Of a stretch of 64,000 nucleotides of DNA, positions 45,346 through 57,229 are shown one piece after another; position 1 is the first letter of the stretch, and each line of letters begins with the position of its first letter. A program made the translations under genes and the position numbers. The stretch is from Agrypnia vestita. Lineage: Eukaryota; Arthropoda; Insecta; Trichoptera; Phryganeidae. The notes below the pieces were generated by a model that saw only the letters and a list, made by a program, of their open reading frames with translations, had not been told where the DNA came from and did not search any database. The stretch spans positions 1 to 64,000 of the forward strand of contig JADDOH010002055.1 of the NCBI GenBank assembly GCA_016648135.1, in the 5' to 3' direction.

Positions 45346-46400
45346 CATTAAAACATATTGTTGTAAATAAAAATTTGGGGCCGCCCATCAACATCTTGTC
45401 GTCTCGTCTTGACATTTTTATATTACTATTTTATCATATTTAGTTTAAACGAATTACGTAAATTTAAAAAAAATGGTTTTCTCTTCATGAATTTTCAGCT
45501 TCTAAACCCTGCAATTGGGATGTACCTATATATTTTTCACGGGTTTACGGCTAGTTATTATTAAAACCCGTCATAGCACTGATTTAAGCGTTACTTCTGA
45601 ACTGAAGCGTCATTTCTTACGCACTAAGCAAACACCATAACATTGCAAAGACATTTTAATAATAAATCAGAGGTAATATTAGGTACCTGTTTAAAGTATT
45701 ATTTATTATGAAAAATCACTCCAATTGTAGCTTCCAACTAAAAAAAATATATGTCTCTCTTAGCAAACTAGAAATTTGACGACTTGTCGGTAAAATACCT
45801 AACTTTCGAGTTCGAGTACCGATGATAACCACGAGAGCATATCTTTAATAAACAATTTTTTACCTTATATACTTATCTAAATTATATATCAACAGATTTT
45901 TTTATGTTTATTATTATGCTTTTTTCTTGGTTTGTTACAAAATTAAACACAAAAAGATTTGTAAATTATCCTGAAACCAACCGGAAATATCGCAATTATC
46001 CCCAACCGACTTAATATTTATTAGAATTCTTTTCGAGATTCACGACCTCTGCGTAAATGGGGTTTGCGTCAATAAATGTAATGGAAACACTAAAAAATTC
46101 CCACAGACTTGCTTATCTTCCTTTATAAGATCTGAAAACAGAAAAACAAGTGAAAGCATTTACTTTTTTCTCTTCAAGATTGAACTTGTTGAAGATATTA
46201 TCCCCTAAGAAGATAATCCCTCTGACTGTCTGGGTACACCGTCGGATTTTTTTCAATTATTCCTCGCCAGACAAAAGTTCTACTTGATGTGTTCCTGAAA
46301 ACCCACACAAAGATTTTATTTCTATGGAAATAAAAATAAAACGACCTTCTGATGTAATTAATATAGGTACCTTTTAAAACAACTTTAAAATAGCAAATAT
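45346..46400. other. non-coding stretch
   Basis: No gene or repeat boundary recognised; A+T-rich throughout. Confidence 0.4.
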
Positions 46401-46975
46401 ATTTTATTTTTTATTTTTATTTTATTTTATTCGGTCATCCAACAAGGAGACATAATTGCTTGGTAAGACAAAATACAGAAAAAATAGTTAAATGTCTCCC
46501 ACAAGTAAAGGATGACACAGATAAGACATATCAAATACTCAATTTGATATGAATGACAGGTAAAATAATTTTATAGTTTTGTTTAATAGATTGTTCCTAA
46601 TTTAACTTTAACATAAACATAAAAGGGTTCGTAATGTATATAATATACATGATCAGAGAGGGAGACGAGTTTCTAGTATCTGCCTCAACATATGACGAAA
46701 CTCTTCATATTTAGTATTAAAATATCTATTGAATTCAAAAGGTAATTATAATCTGAGCATATGCGTGAAATGCGAGAGGATTTCCTATTATTGTTATGAT
46801 AAGTTGGAAGGGAAGAGAGATACTTCTGTCTGGTAGGTCGGAATGGGATCTGGAAAGATAGCAAGCTGGTGATTTCAGGAGAATCAATAAGGTTATGAAT
46901 TATTTGGAAAAGGAAGGATTGATCGACAATATTCGCCTGTTTTCTAGAGTATCCAATTTTTTATGAAATTTTATT
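46401..46975 (-). mobile_element. Jockey/CR1-group LINE, 3' end
   Basis: On the minus strand an ORF tail is followed by a 3' UTR (GGGAGACATTTAAC, GTTGGATGACCGAATAAAAT) and a TAAAA-type tail that starts at about 46,430 and ends at 46,401. The UTR matches the short copy at 24.05 kb. The copy is 5'-truncated at about 46,975. Confidence 0.75.
46640..46960 (-). pseudogene. LINE ORF2 C-terminal tail
   Basis: On the minus strand, about 80 codons are open: FLFQIIHNLIDSPE, SFQIPFRPTRQK, then NNNRKSSRISRIC, DYNYLLNSIDIL. This is the usual C-terminus of Jockey/CR1-group ORF2 proteins (F--KI--G--D-PE, --P--R-R, N----P--R----YN). No start lies in this piece, since the element is truncated on its 5' side. 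It ends at a stop after SFVIC. Confidence 0.7.
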
Positions 46976-47023
46976 GAGTCCAAATAGTTAAATTCAAATT
47001 AAATTTGTAGTTAATATGCTTAA

Positions 47024-48225
47024 TGCTAGAAATTCAGTGCAAATGCATATTTCGGCGGTTTTTTTTTTTACGAAAATGTGAGTTTTTATTTTTCATTTAT
47101 ATCAGAATGTATATTCTAGACTGCAATTTTTTAGGCAATAACTTAGATAGAGCCTTTGTTCTTATATAAAAGTAATAAACTGAACATTAGTTACAATAAT
47201 TAAGAAAATATAAGCATTAATCGACAGGCCACGACCAAAAAAATCGTTTTTAGCGGCGCAAAGTTCTAATGAATATTTGTATGTATGCATAATCTATTTT
47301 TTATACGTATACAGTTAACTTCATTATCTTGAATCCGTACTTAGATAACTAAGAAATGTTCAATATTAATAAAAATAAATAAAAAATTTGTTGATTTTAA
47401 AACGCTTTTTATTTACATAAAAATCTATATGATTTAAGACAGTATACCTATCTATTTATTCCCTTTTTATTTATTTTGAGGCTATACTCACTAAATAAAA
47501 GTTAGTTTTTTTAATAAAAACTCCTTAATTATTATTTAAAAATAAAAATTCCAAAGTATATAATTTGTAAAATATGTAATGTGCAAATAAATGATGTAAT
47601 TATAAAACAGAATGCCGTTGGCAGTGGCGTCATCAACAAAAAGCGTAAAAATTTCTTGCAAATTTAAAACATTATAACTTTCAATGTATATTATAGATAT
47701 CTCACAGAGACGAAACTGTATTTTTATGGGGAAGCCGGTATATACCTACCTACTTTCCCATAAAAATACAGTTTCGTCTCTGTGAGAAATCTATAATATA
47801 CATTGATTGATTAATAATGTCCCTGTGACAAAAAATCTAGCACTGTTCTGAAAGATTTGAACATACTCAAAATATTCATTATAACTTTATTAATATTGAA
47901 CATTTCTTAATTATCTAATACGGATTCTAGATAATGAAGTAAACTGTATACGTATAAAAAAACATATTACATAAACAGCGTACATATAAATATTCATTAA
48001 AACATTGTTCCGCCTAGGTCACTAAAAACGATTTATTTGGCCGCGGCCTGTCGATTAATGCTTATATTTTCTTAAGTCTTGTAAATAATGTTCAGTTCAT
48101 TACTTGTATATAAGAAAAAAGGTTCTATCTAAGTTATTGCCCTAAAAAATTGCAGTCTTGCATATACATTCTGATATAAATGAATAATAAAAACCCATAT
48201 ATGCATTTACACTGAATGTCCCGCC
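47024..48225. mobile_element. TTAA-flanked foldback element, 1,202 bp (copy 2)
   Basis: The element is bounded by TTAA at 47,020-47,023 and 48,226-48,229. The two sides are long inverted copies: about 370 bases from the left (TTCAGTGCAAATGCATAT..., AATATAAGCATTAATCGACAGG, ATCCGTACTTAG) recur in reverse on the right. A nested 49-bp hairpin occupies 47,682-47,805. The right side of the copy at 60.6 kb has only short inverted ends, so the foldback arose by inverted duplication of the left half. No transposase frame. Confidence 0.9.
47682..47805. repeat. 49-bp hairpin inside the foldback element
   Basis: CAATGTATATTATAGATATC...TTTTATGGG at 47,682-47,730 is matched in reverse at 47,757-47,805 with a single mismatch; the loop is 26 bases. 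It lies off-centre within the larger inverted repeat. Confidence 0.95.
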
Positions 48226-48951
48226 TTAAGAAATGTTTTTTGAACGTTTTCGATTCTGTTTACGTTAAATATATGCGGTATAAATTTGATGATATCTTAA
48301 GTTAGCATCTTGCCTCTATTTCATTAAATATAATATGACCTAACGAGAAACGTACAAGGACTTCCACATAATTCACACTGTGTGCGCACGTTGTGTTACC
48401 GGTCCAGAACGGATTTTCGTCAATTAAGATAAGGTTCCCTGGCCGCCCTTTCCCTTCCTGTCAAGAAGCAGTGAAAACTATTTTCCAAGACTGTGCCGAG
48501 AAATCAAGACATCGCCGCAGAGCCCGCGAGAGTATAGGGGATGACTTCAAACTCTCCTAGCCAAGAGCGAATGGTAACAAGAGAACTTCTGTTATAACAC
48601 CCTGTGGCATATTTTCCTTACCGCTTTGATTAAGGGTTGTCGAGTAGGTTACTGTTAGCTGGGGAGCGGCAAACATTAAACAATAATGTTTCATTTACCT
48701 ATAGATACACTGAATCTCCAAGATCCATGGACAATTATAAATATGTAATACACACAATATTAATGGTACACACTTTTAAATGTAATGATAACATTCGCAG
48801 ACGTTAAGACGAATCTTTTCAAACAATGCAAAAATTAAAACAAAAACAAAACTGATTTTATAAATTCTATAAATCCTAAAAACGTTTTACTAAAGAAAAA
48901 AGTATCGACGAAGAAATTCAATTAATTGATTACTAGAAAAAATGACTAAAT
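48226..48951. other. non-coding stretch with a G+C-richer block at 48,355-48,570
   Basis: The block is unique in the window and holds the palindrome-like GTGTGCGCAC; no frame above 60 codons. Candidate regulatory sequence only. Confidence 0.35.
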
Positions 48952-49870
48952 ATTGGTTCGCGTCTTTGCTAAGCCCTAGTATATATTTATATTATCTTTT
49001 TGGCGGTCCACGGAGAGACGGCGATAGCAACTTGCGTTGAGCGACCGGTTCGGGTTTGCTGGCCCGGGGTTCAAGCCCCACATCTCCGGACGTTTAATTT
49101 TTTTTTCGGCCGTAAAGAAAAAGTTACGGGCGGACAGACTGACAGACGGACGGACAGACGGACATACTACGAAATGATTTTGTTTGTTTTAAAATATTTG
49201 ATTGTATTTACTATGTCATCTCTACTTGAGTTTTTTAATTATGTATTTTATTTGTTTTCATTAAGTTGAAAATAAATTTGTTGGGGGGAAACAAAGGTTT
49301 TATTCGAATGGTATAGATTTGCATCGAAAATATATCAGGGGGAGGGGAAAAGGTAAAAGGGGAGGGAGGAAATATCACCTTCGTTACCCACCGGATCATA
49401 AAGGATAAGTTTACAAATTTTGAGTCCGATCGGTCGAACGGTATAGATGTGCATCGAAAATATATCAGGGGGTGGGGAAGGGGTAAAAAGGAGGGGGGAA
49501 ATGTCACCTATGTTACCCGCCGAGTCTTAAAGAATAAGTTTCCAAATTTTGAGTCCGATCGGTCAAACGGTACAGATTTGCATCCAAAATATGTAAGGGG
49601 GAGGGGAAGGAATAAAAGAGGTGAGGGGAAATGTCACCTTTGGTGTTCAAGCCGGGTCCTAAAGAATAAGTTTCCTAATTTTGAGTCCGATCGATCAAAC
49701 GGTACAGATGGAGGGGAAGGGGTAAAATAATAGGGGCAAATGTCGCCTATGTTACCCGCCGGGTCCTAAAGCATAAGTATGCAAAATTTGAATCGAATCG
49801 AACAAACGGTGTAGATTTGTACAGAGAACAGACAGACAGACAGACATTGAGTTTTATAGGAATAGATATT
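48952..49870 (+). mobile_element. composite SINE with internal minisatellite
   Basis: The 5' part (48,952-49,092) contains a tRNA-like region from GGCGGTCCACGG with B box GGTTCAAGCCC at about 49,068-49,078. This head recurs at 52,038-52,170. A GACAGACG microsatellite (49,133-49,166), a roughly 130-bp minisatellite, a CAGACAGA run (49,828-49,846) and the ending ACATTGAGTTTTATAGG..AATAGAT follow. That ending is common at the 3' end of insect retroposons, so the whole block may be one element whose centre expanded. The 89-codon frame over the head is not a gene. Confidence 0.6.
49290..49815 (+). repeat. minisatellite, about 130-bp unit, four copies
   Basis: The block ACGGTAYAGATTTGCATC marks unit starts near 49,310, 49,440, 49,566, 49,699 and 49,806. 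Each unit contains GGGGGAGGGGAAGGG, AAATGTCACCT, GTTACCCGCCG, and TTTTGAGTCCGATCGG. The last unit has lost about 25 bases. G-runs on one strand recur every 130 bases and could form quadruplexes. Confidence 0.9.
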
Positions 49871-51600
49871 TAATGTTACGTTACGTTGTAAAATTCCAGG
49901 GAAATACGCGCCACGAAACTAAGTGTAATGCGGGGTAGGTACTGAAGCTATTTCTCGCGCGGTTTATGGCATTCCTGCCGGTGCGCGAGTACGGCCATCA
50001 TCTATGGTCCCGACGCGTCATGATCTAAGCTTATATAAATGTCAGCAGACACTTGGGAAGCGCATTTGGACTTTATTCTTCAGAATGTAAGCACGAATAT
50101 TCCACGGATTAATAAGATTCCAACATTTTAGGTCAGATATAATATTAAAATTGTTTGTTCCCAGGGCCCTTTTCCTTCTTCTTTGTTACTACCACAACTA
50201 TGTAATGATGGTTGCACTTAATTATTGGCGTATATGATAGATGCCAACTTATACGCTACCCGTGGAGGGCGCGTTAATCTAATTTACCATGTGAATGGAT
50301 GGATCCTTCACTCTACATATTTTATTAATGGATGCCGATGGGGCCGCAATGTGGCAAAATCACAGATGACCTCAACTTAAGGCGGATGCAAACAGGTGCA
50401 AATCACGCCAGGAGAGATATCCGCATGCCATGGTAACCTCATTATCATTTTAACCTGGATGGCGCACTCAGAATGTCTTACTAGAAGTTACTGTTGTCGG
50501 GGCAAAGGGGAATATGTCGACAACGGAATCTGAAAGTGACTACTTCGGAGCTACGTGCAGACTCTAGTCTTGGTGTAATAATGTGATTGTCTACCAAAAT
50601 GTGCCTTATTGTTCCATCAGTCAATCTTGTCCACTTTTATTCTATAGTTAATATAAATTGAAATTCTGAAATGTCTAGAGGCGCAATACTGGCATTCTAG
50701 TTCACCTTAAATAATCTAAAAATTGACCTGTCAATTTGCAATGTGCTAGAGATTTCAGAGGATAATTCACGTATAATATTTTTTTACTTATTAAATACTA
50801 ATCCAAATATTATCCCAATATGGGAATAATGATTGTTACTTTTTTTAGTTGCACAAGTAAATTTTACTCTTGATAGTAAATACTCTTGATACCAAATATG
50901 GTAATGTCAATTTTAATTACATTTCATATTAAAGTAAATTTTGTCATGTTGACGTTTCACAATTTTATATCTTGAACAAGCAAATACAGAAATCATCACT
51001 AATCTTATTGTTAAATTTGGTCAATAACTTTAACGTAATCTTTTATTACATTTTCTCATTAAATTACAATAACTCAAATATATAGTGAATTCTTGCTTGT
51101 CGTTTTATATGAATTTGATAATATCTTATGTAAACCTTGCCCTCTTTCAAGTAATATACTAAATCGTTAACTGAAATTTCTTTTCTATAATCAATCTTTC
51201 CCACCTGCAGAGAATTATTAAATTTAAACTAGAAAGACATGGTACAGCGAATAAGGGAGTAAAGAATCCGCCTGGGGTTCATGTGATTCTGCTGAACGGG
51301 TCGGTGAACAGATAAGCTTTCAGAGAAAGTTTATACGTTGCAGTATTTTGTTGTAGCATTTTTTAAATATGTACGAGTTTATGATACAGATGTCGGCTAG
51401 ATTTCTATTTCTTCTTTACATAAAAATGTACGAAACTTCACGTCACGAAACGTCGCTAGTCTGGGACCTTTTTGCCCCCGATGTCTGACGTGTGTCATAT
51501 TTCTTCTAAAAATTATGAAACTAACAAAATGGGAACAACAGTTTCCTTTATTAGTTATTTAAAATATTATAAAATGCCTTTATCCTAGGTATTAGATTTT
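49871..51600. other. non-coding stretch, partly G+C-richer (49,910-50,600)
   Basis: The 49,910-50,600 part is unique within the window, mixed in composition, and contains TTTATTAATGG, CATTATCATT and other A+T cores in a richer background. No frame above 60 codons. Regulatory DNA is possible. Confidence 0.35.
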
Positions 51601-52037
51601 GCACAAGGCCATATTTATTTCTCCGTTTTTACATAATCTGTGGCGGCGGAATGCCAGATCGCATATCCGTTGATTTCCATACCCAAGGCACTGGCAGTAA
51701 AAGTTACATGAATACCGAGAACAAAATATCCGGCAGAGGATCTAAACTTGTGTTCCTTTATAACGTGACTCCATATTATCCTCTCAACTCCAGCCTCATC
51801 GCCAGAGATGCACTTCCTCAATAATTTCATATATAGAGCAGCCTGGTGATAACTTCATTAAATAAATTCAATTCACATCTGTCATACTTGCGGCGTACAT
51901 TCACATTTTGAGCACCGAAGGGAACCCGGACGTCAGGGGCAGGACCCCTTTGTATTTCATATCGACCCTCGACATTGGTGATTTCCACCACATCCAAAGC
52001 TCTATAGACCCTAGAAACCCATCAAAAAAGACGGAAC
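51601..52037 (-). other. unidentified minus-strand open frames, possibly coding relic
   Basis: The frames 51,615-51,830 (71 residues; AGVERIIWSHVIKEHKFR, then SAGYFVLGIHVTFTAS) and 51,901-52,119 (72 residues; GSIELWMWWKSPMSR, GVLPLTSGFPS) look less random than most and lie in one direction, 70 bases apart. I do not recognise either product. They could be exons of a host gene, retroelement relics or chance. The second frame overlaps the SINE head at 52,038, so its N-terminal part is not genuine. Confidence 0.25.
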
Positions 52038-52200
52038 ATTGGTTCACGTCTTTGCTAAGTCCTATTATATATTTAATGTATGTTTTTGGCGGTCCACGGA
52101 GAGGCGGCAATAGCAGCATGCCTTATGCGGCCGGTTTTTCTGGCCCGGAGTACAAGCCTCATCTCCGGGAATTAAATTATTATTTTTTAGCCGTGAAGTA
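52038..52200 (+). mobile_element. second copy of the 48.95-kb SINE head
   Basis: ATTGGTTCACGTCTTTGCTAAG, TTTTTGGCGGTCCACGGAGAG, TGGCCCGGAGTACAAGCC and ATCTCCGG align with 48,952-49,092. The B box is mutated (GAGTACAAGCC for GGGTTCAAGCC). It lacks the minisatellite and tail. Confidence 0.75.
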
Positions 52201-53640
52201 TGTTTGTTAATAGTACATTGACTGAGACCATTGGGTCTCGATTACGTTTTATTCGCACAACGAAATCGTATGACTTTTGGAAAATCCGTGGATCTTTTCC
52301 AGCGCGTCCCCAGAAAGCCACCCTCCAGGCCGTCCTGCGTATTTCTGCTGGAGGCGATGGTGGACACGTTCGAACAAGGCAATAAAATGAATTATTGAAA
52401 CATCGTCGCCTCGGAGTCCGAGGGTGGCAGCCCCGAAGCGGGGAAGGTCCCGTCACACCATCAAAATGTACGTCTTAGCTTTTGATGAATTTTTGATTGT
52501 GTAATAAAAATTCTCGAAAAATTGACTGCAAAAGAATTTTCCTATTTTACCAATCTTAAGGCGTGATCGTCTTCATATTCTCACGCCGATCTGCGTCCAG
52601 TATTGAGTCTCGTTTATTGGCTTTCCACAGCTTCAAAATAATTCATAATTTTGTCCAACAGCTTGCTAGCTGTTATCTAATGATTCGTTATTGTTTTTTC
52701 CAATTTCCCAATGAGCTATAAAATGCGATATTTATTTGCAGCAGCATAAATCTTCCCAGGTTTAGACGTGTTACTGATAGTGAAAATAGATTCAGAATTT
52801 AGTCTAAACTAATGACTTACATTCAACCTTATTACCATAGGGAGATATAAAATAGGCACACTTACTCAAACACACTAACACACAATATAACTTCATATAT
52901 ATGATATATTTTTTATTATGTTACTTTAATCTCTTTATTATGTTACTTAAAAATATACAACACTTTATCAAATACAAATAATTATTTTACTATATATCTA
53001 CATACTATGTTTTGTATCTGCATACCATTGTAAACTATGCCTGTCTCAACACAGATATTTCTAGTGAGACAGGCACAGTCCTACCTAAATTTTAAATTTA
53101 AATTAAGACAGTATCCGTTAAAATAAATTTTCCTCCAGTAAGGATTTCGGTAATAAACCGTTAATAATTCAGTAGAAAATATAATTTTTGCACTTCTTCT
53201 AGATATCACTTCGAATTTCGGAAGTCTCGCTAGCTTCGGAGCCACGAAATGCTAACACGGTCTTGTCCAACTGGTCCGTAGAGTTGGCTGGCGAGAGTTT
53301 AACACGGAAAAGCCGTTATTCAGGACTTAAGTGAGGCAATACTTCACGGGCGGTGACGTAATTTCTCGGAAAATATAACATCTTTAAATGTTCGATGAAA
53401 TTCGATTCAGGAGATTTTTTATTGCTGCTTTACTGCCGAAAGCCAGTATTTTTCAGATCATAAATTAATTGATGGCATCGCTTGGTTTTCTAAAATTAAT
53501 CTTACATTTTAATATAATGAACGTGTAATTTAAATTTGATAATTTTACGGGGTGAAATTTACAGTATCAATCACTAATAAGAAATTATAATTTTCTTCAT
53601 TGAACAATTATTTATTTCCACTGGTTGTACGTATATAGTA
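52201..53640. other. non-coding stretch with a G+C-rich patch at 52,290-52,460
   Basis: The patch is open on both strands (52,187-52,456 minus, 89 codons) without a recognised product and may belong to an unknown retroelement next to the SINE. The remainder is A+T-rich. Confidence 0.35.
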
Positions 53641-53668
53641 ATAAACCATTCAATGACTCACTACTGAT

Positions 53669-54640
53669 ATGGATAATTTGATTGACCATGAATTAATTGA
53701 TAACGACGATATAAATATCAATATTGATCACCAAACATTGTGTAATCAATTTATTAAAAATTCAGAACTCTCTACTTACTGCATGAATATAAGATGCATA
53801 AGAAAAAATTTTGATGCCACCCTAGCTATTCTCTACTCCATACAACACAAATTCAATATCCTTGTCTTTGGAGAGGCATGGCTTAAAGATGTAGCCAGTA
53901 TCCCGAGTATTACAGGATATTCGTCTCACTGTTCCAACAAAAACTATTTGCAAAATGATGGAGTCGTTGTATATATTCGAAATGATATAGTAGCGTCTGT
54001 CGAAGAAATAGTCATTCCACACGCAAATTATCTGAAAATACGACTACCCAACAAATTCTGCTTAATAGCTATATACAGATCGCCTTCTCAATCGCACATT
54101 GATGTGTTCCTTGACCACCTAAATAAAATACTCTATTCTGTAATAACACAACAATGAAGTGATACTATGTAGTGATATTAATGTTAACCTGGATACTTAT
54201 AATTGTAATACTAATCAATATCTTCACTTATGACGTATCAGGGTTTAAAACCAATCATTACTTCACCTACTAGAGTATCAGAAAATATTGAAATCTGTAT
54301 TGACCACATCATGCTCAAATCTAAACTGGGTGCTCAGGGTGTTGTTTTCAGGACTACAATAACATACCATTTTGCAACCCTATTGAAATATCCTACACTT
54401 TCAGTCAAAACAATTCATCGTAAAGATGGAAAGTTTAAATTAATTTTCGATGATGATCTTCTAAAATCTGAATTGAAAAAAGAAACATGGAATACAGTTT
54501 TATCTACGAATGATGTCAATATTGCTACTGATAATTTTATAATGTGTTTAATTAGACACATAAATCGCTGCACGTCAACTAAGAGAATACATTGGGGGAA
54601 AAAAATATTTAAAGCCCTGGATATCTTCCGGAATTGTTGA
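53669..54640 (+). pseudogene. LINE endonuclease domain, frameshifted
   Basis: This is an apurinic-type endonuclease that nicks target DNA for target-primed reverse transcription. The first frame (53,669-54,157) shows YCMNIRCIRKNFD (N-R motif), LVFGEAWL with the catalytic Glu, the DGVVVYIRNDI strand and LIAIYRSPSQ. After a frameshift near 54,157 the degenerate metal-binding motif appears as SDINVNLD (54,171-54,194), and after another shift the second frame (54,230-54,640) has GLKPIITSPTRVSE and CIDHIMLK, equivalent to the family's S-IDHI motif. Order and spacing are right for the domain. Shifts and stops make it inactive. Confidence 0.85.
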
Positions 54641-54836
54641 ATGTCTTATAAAACGTGACAAAATTCATAAAAATTGCCGTAGAGAGCCTAATAATATTGA
54701 GATGATTGCATATTACAAAAGATGTAGGAATTGGTGCACAAAAATTATAAAGACAACCAAACAGTCATATTACAGAGAGAAACTCAGCAAAGTCAGTGGA
54801 AACACAAAACAATAATGGAAAATTATAAAAGAAGCA

Positions 54837-56440
54837 ATGGATCTACAGAAGGAGCCTGAAGATATAAATAGATTGAACATTAACATTAATACTGTCTCTA
54901 CAAATGATAATCCAAGTCTTATTACTAACCATGTGAATAATTATTTTAGTATTATAGGGCACAAATTTGCAGTTCTCTTGTGCAGTTCAAACAATACCAG
55001 TGAAGACTATCTAACTAAAAAATTTAAGTCAAAATTTAAATTTAAGTAAAATTTAAGTATATAAAAATCATTACTCGCAAATGATTACACCTATAACACA
55101 TACTGTAAATATTAGTTTTAACGAAGGTGTGTTTTCTAATCATTGTAAAAATGCCAAAGTTATAGCCATATTTAAAGGAGGAGATGATTTATAAATTAAT
55201 AATTATAGACCAATTAGCCTTCTCAATACCTTATCCAAAATAATAGAAAAATTAACCAAGATAAGATTGATGAATTATGTACAAAAATATGAAATTCTCT
55301 CAGAAAATCAATTTGGCTTCAGAGAGAACTTAAGTACAAGTGACGCGGCATTAAAAGTTATAAACACAGTTGTAGAAACATTGGATGCGGGTCGTAAGAC
55401 ATTGGCAGTTTTTTTAGATCTGTCCAAGGCCTTTGATACTGTATCCCATGGTATATAAAAGCTCAGTTCACTGGGTATTTTAAATAAGACACTTAACTGT
55501 TTAAGAACATACCTTAAAAATGGAACGCAAATAGTAACAATAAAGGAACATGTTAGTTCCAATAATACAGTTTTATATGGTGTACCCCAGGTTAGTGTAC
55601 TGGGACCTATTTTATAATTATTATATATTAATGACTTATGTAAAGTAAAATTTTCTGATATTTCTGTGGCATTTGCAGATGACACAGTCTTGGTATTTAG
55701 TGGTGATACTTGGAAAGAAACCTATGCTAAAAGCAATGAAAGTTTGTTGACCGTAAAAAGATGGCTTGATAATGATCTTCTTACACTTAATTCTCAAAAA
55801 ACCAAATATATTACTTTCAGTATTTCCTCTAAAAACCAACCTTCATTAGACCATGATCTGACATTACATACCTGTGTACACAAATTCAATTGTCAATCTT
55901 TGGAATGAGTAGACAACATCAGGTACCTTGGAATAATTATTGATAAACACCTGAAGTGGAACAACCATATTACTATGTTAACAATTAAAATTAGAAAACT
56001 TACATATATTTTCAAGGAATTACGGAATTTACTGGACAAAGACACTTTAAAAACCGTATATTATGCTATTGTACAATCATTACTAACCTATAATATTATT
56101 TGCTGGGGAAACTGCTAAAATACTACCCTAGCGCCTTTACATAAAGCACAAAAATTAATCTTAAAAATCATGTTTAAAAAAAGTTTTTTATACTCTTCAC
56201 AACTTTTATTCAGCGAAAATAAAATCATGACTGTCAGCCAGCTTGCCATTAGTCAGACTTTGTGCAAATTCTATAAAATCAAAATTATTGCTTAACGAAC
56301 CCAGCCATACTAGAATGTCCACTTCTTTAATGTATCAGCCAATAAATGCCAAGACAGTGTTTGGACAAAGAAGTTTTTTTACAAGGCTCCTTTGTTCTTT
56401 AATGCTCTTCCCGAAAATATTAAGAGTGCACTCTGTCACT
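54837..56440 (+). pseudogene. LINE reverse transcriptase and C-terminal region, with in-frame stops
   Basis: RNA-dependent DNA polymerase of the same element. Motifs appear in order: NYRPISLLNTLSKIIEK (55,200), QFGFRENLSTSDAA (55,309), VFLDLSKAFDTVSH with the first catalytic Asp (55,408), YGVPQVSVLGPIL (55,576), AFADDTVLV with the catalytic DD (55,668), LTLNSQKTKYITF (55,783) and YLGIIIDKHLKWNNHI (55,920). The tail ends PLFFNALPENIK near 56,420. In-frame stops lie at 55,192, 55,456, 55,615, 55,906, 56,116, 56,293 and 56,311. The reading frame itself is kept from 55,192 to 56,440, so decay is by point changes. Confidence 0.9.
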
Positions 56441-57020
56441 TTTTAAAAAAATGGTTAAGGGTGTTATGCAGACTGATGGAAGTGATATCCAAATGTCTAT
56501 GGTGTCCATTCTGTCATAGTCAGTGTGGACACCCTACTCTTAACTTTTTACACAACACTACTCGAGATGACATTATTGTCACCTGCATTTGCACAAATAC
56601 CCAACTGCCGAAAACAGGTCATAATTTATTGCTCATTAAAATTAATTTCTTATCACTATTTAATATACACAAACATTCATCTAATTTTCTTATATAGGTA
56701 TATACCTAAATATACTTTTTAACTGTGCTATTATATATACATTTTGTTAATATCCATGCATATGATTATATATATTACTTTACTTTCACTATTGCTTTTG
56801 TATTATACAATATATACTGTTCTTATTATCCACATTTTATATTTATATACTCAATTAATGAATTAATTAATCTTATAGTTATAATTATTAGATTATTTTT
56901 TGTTTTCACTATATTGTTCAGCTGCTCATCTCGGCACAGGTTCTCCCTAATAAGATGAGCGGCTCCATTTCCTATGTCATGTAACAAGATGAAGATAAAT
57001 AAATAAATAAATAAATTGAA

Positions 57021-57229
57021 TTTCGTATTGGTTCATGTGTATTTGATAGTAAATAATTTAACCCTAACAAAGTTTTTATTGTAAATTCTTTATACACAAG
57101 AAAAATACCAGTATGCAGAATTTTTCATTTGATATCATTCAAACGCATTCAAACTTATTTTCTGTATAGGATGGATGCTTCTAGGAATGACTAATTTTCA
57201 CCTATACTGATTTATCATAATGACGTCAC
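57021..57229. other. A+T-rich spacer
   Basis: No feature seen between the LINE tail and the island that follows. Confidence 0.4.

Larger units (their letters stand above)
53641..57020 (+). mobile_element. CR1/Jockey-group LINE, long but decayed
   Basis: About 3.4 kb of one non-LTR retrotransposon: endonuclease region, reverse transcriptase, C-terminal tail, an A+T-rich 3' UTR with a hairpin CTGCTCATCT...AGATGAGCGG (about 56,920-56,965), and a (TAAA)n tail at 56,995-57,016. An upstream ORF1 was not seen, so it is either 5'-truncated or of a one-ORF type. The clade (Daphne/Crack/CR1-like) is inferred from the motif wording NYRPISLL, FGFR..LST, VFLDLSKAFDTV and the tail type. Confidence 0.9.

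Noticed and set aside
49000..49269. 89-codon frame over the SINE head
   Set aside because: It translates the tRNA-like head and the GACAGACG microsatellite (GGQTDRRTDRRT), not a gene.
49235..49730. Frames on both strands with repeated peptides
   Set aside because: They are translations of the minisatellite (repeated SDRSNGTD / FSPPPDIFS).
49290..49815. CRISPR-like array
   Set aside because: Repeats are adjacent 130-bp units without unique spacers; this is a minisatellite in a eukaryotic genome.
54837..55049. Separate small protein
   Set aside because: It lies between the endonuclease and reverse transcriptase of the same LINE and is part of its broken ORF.
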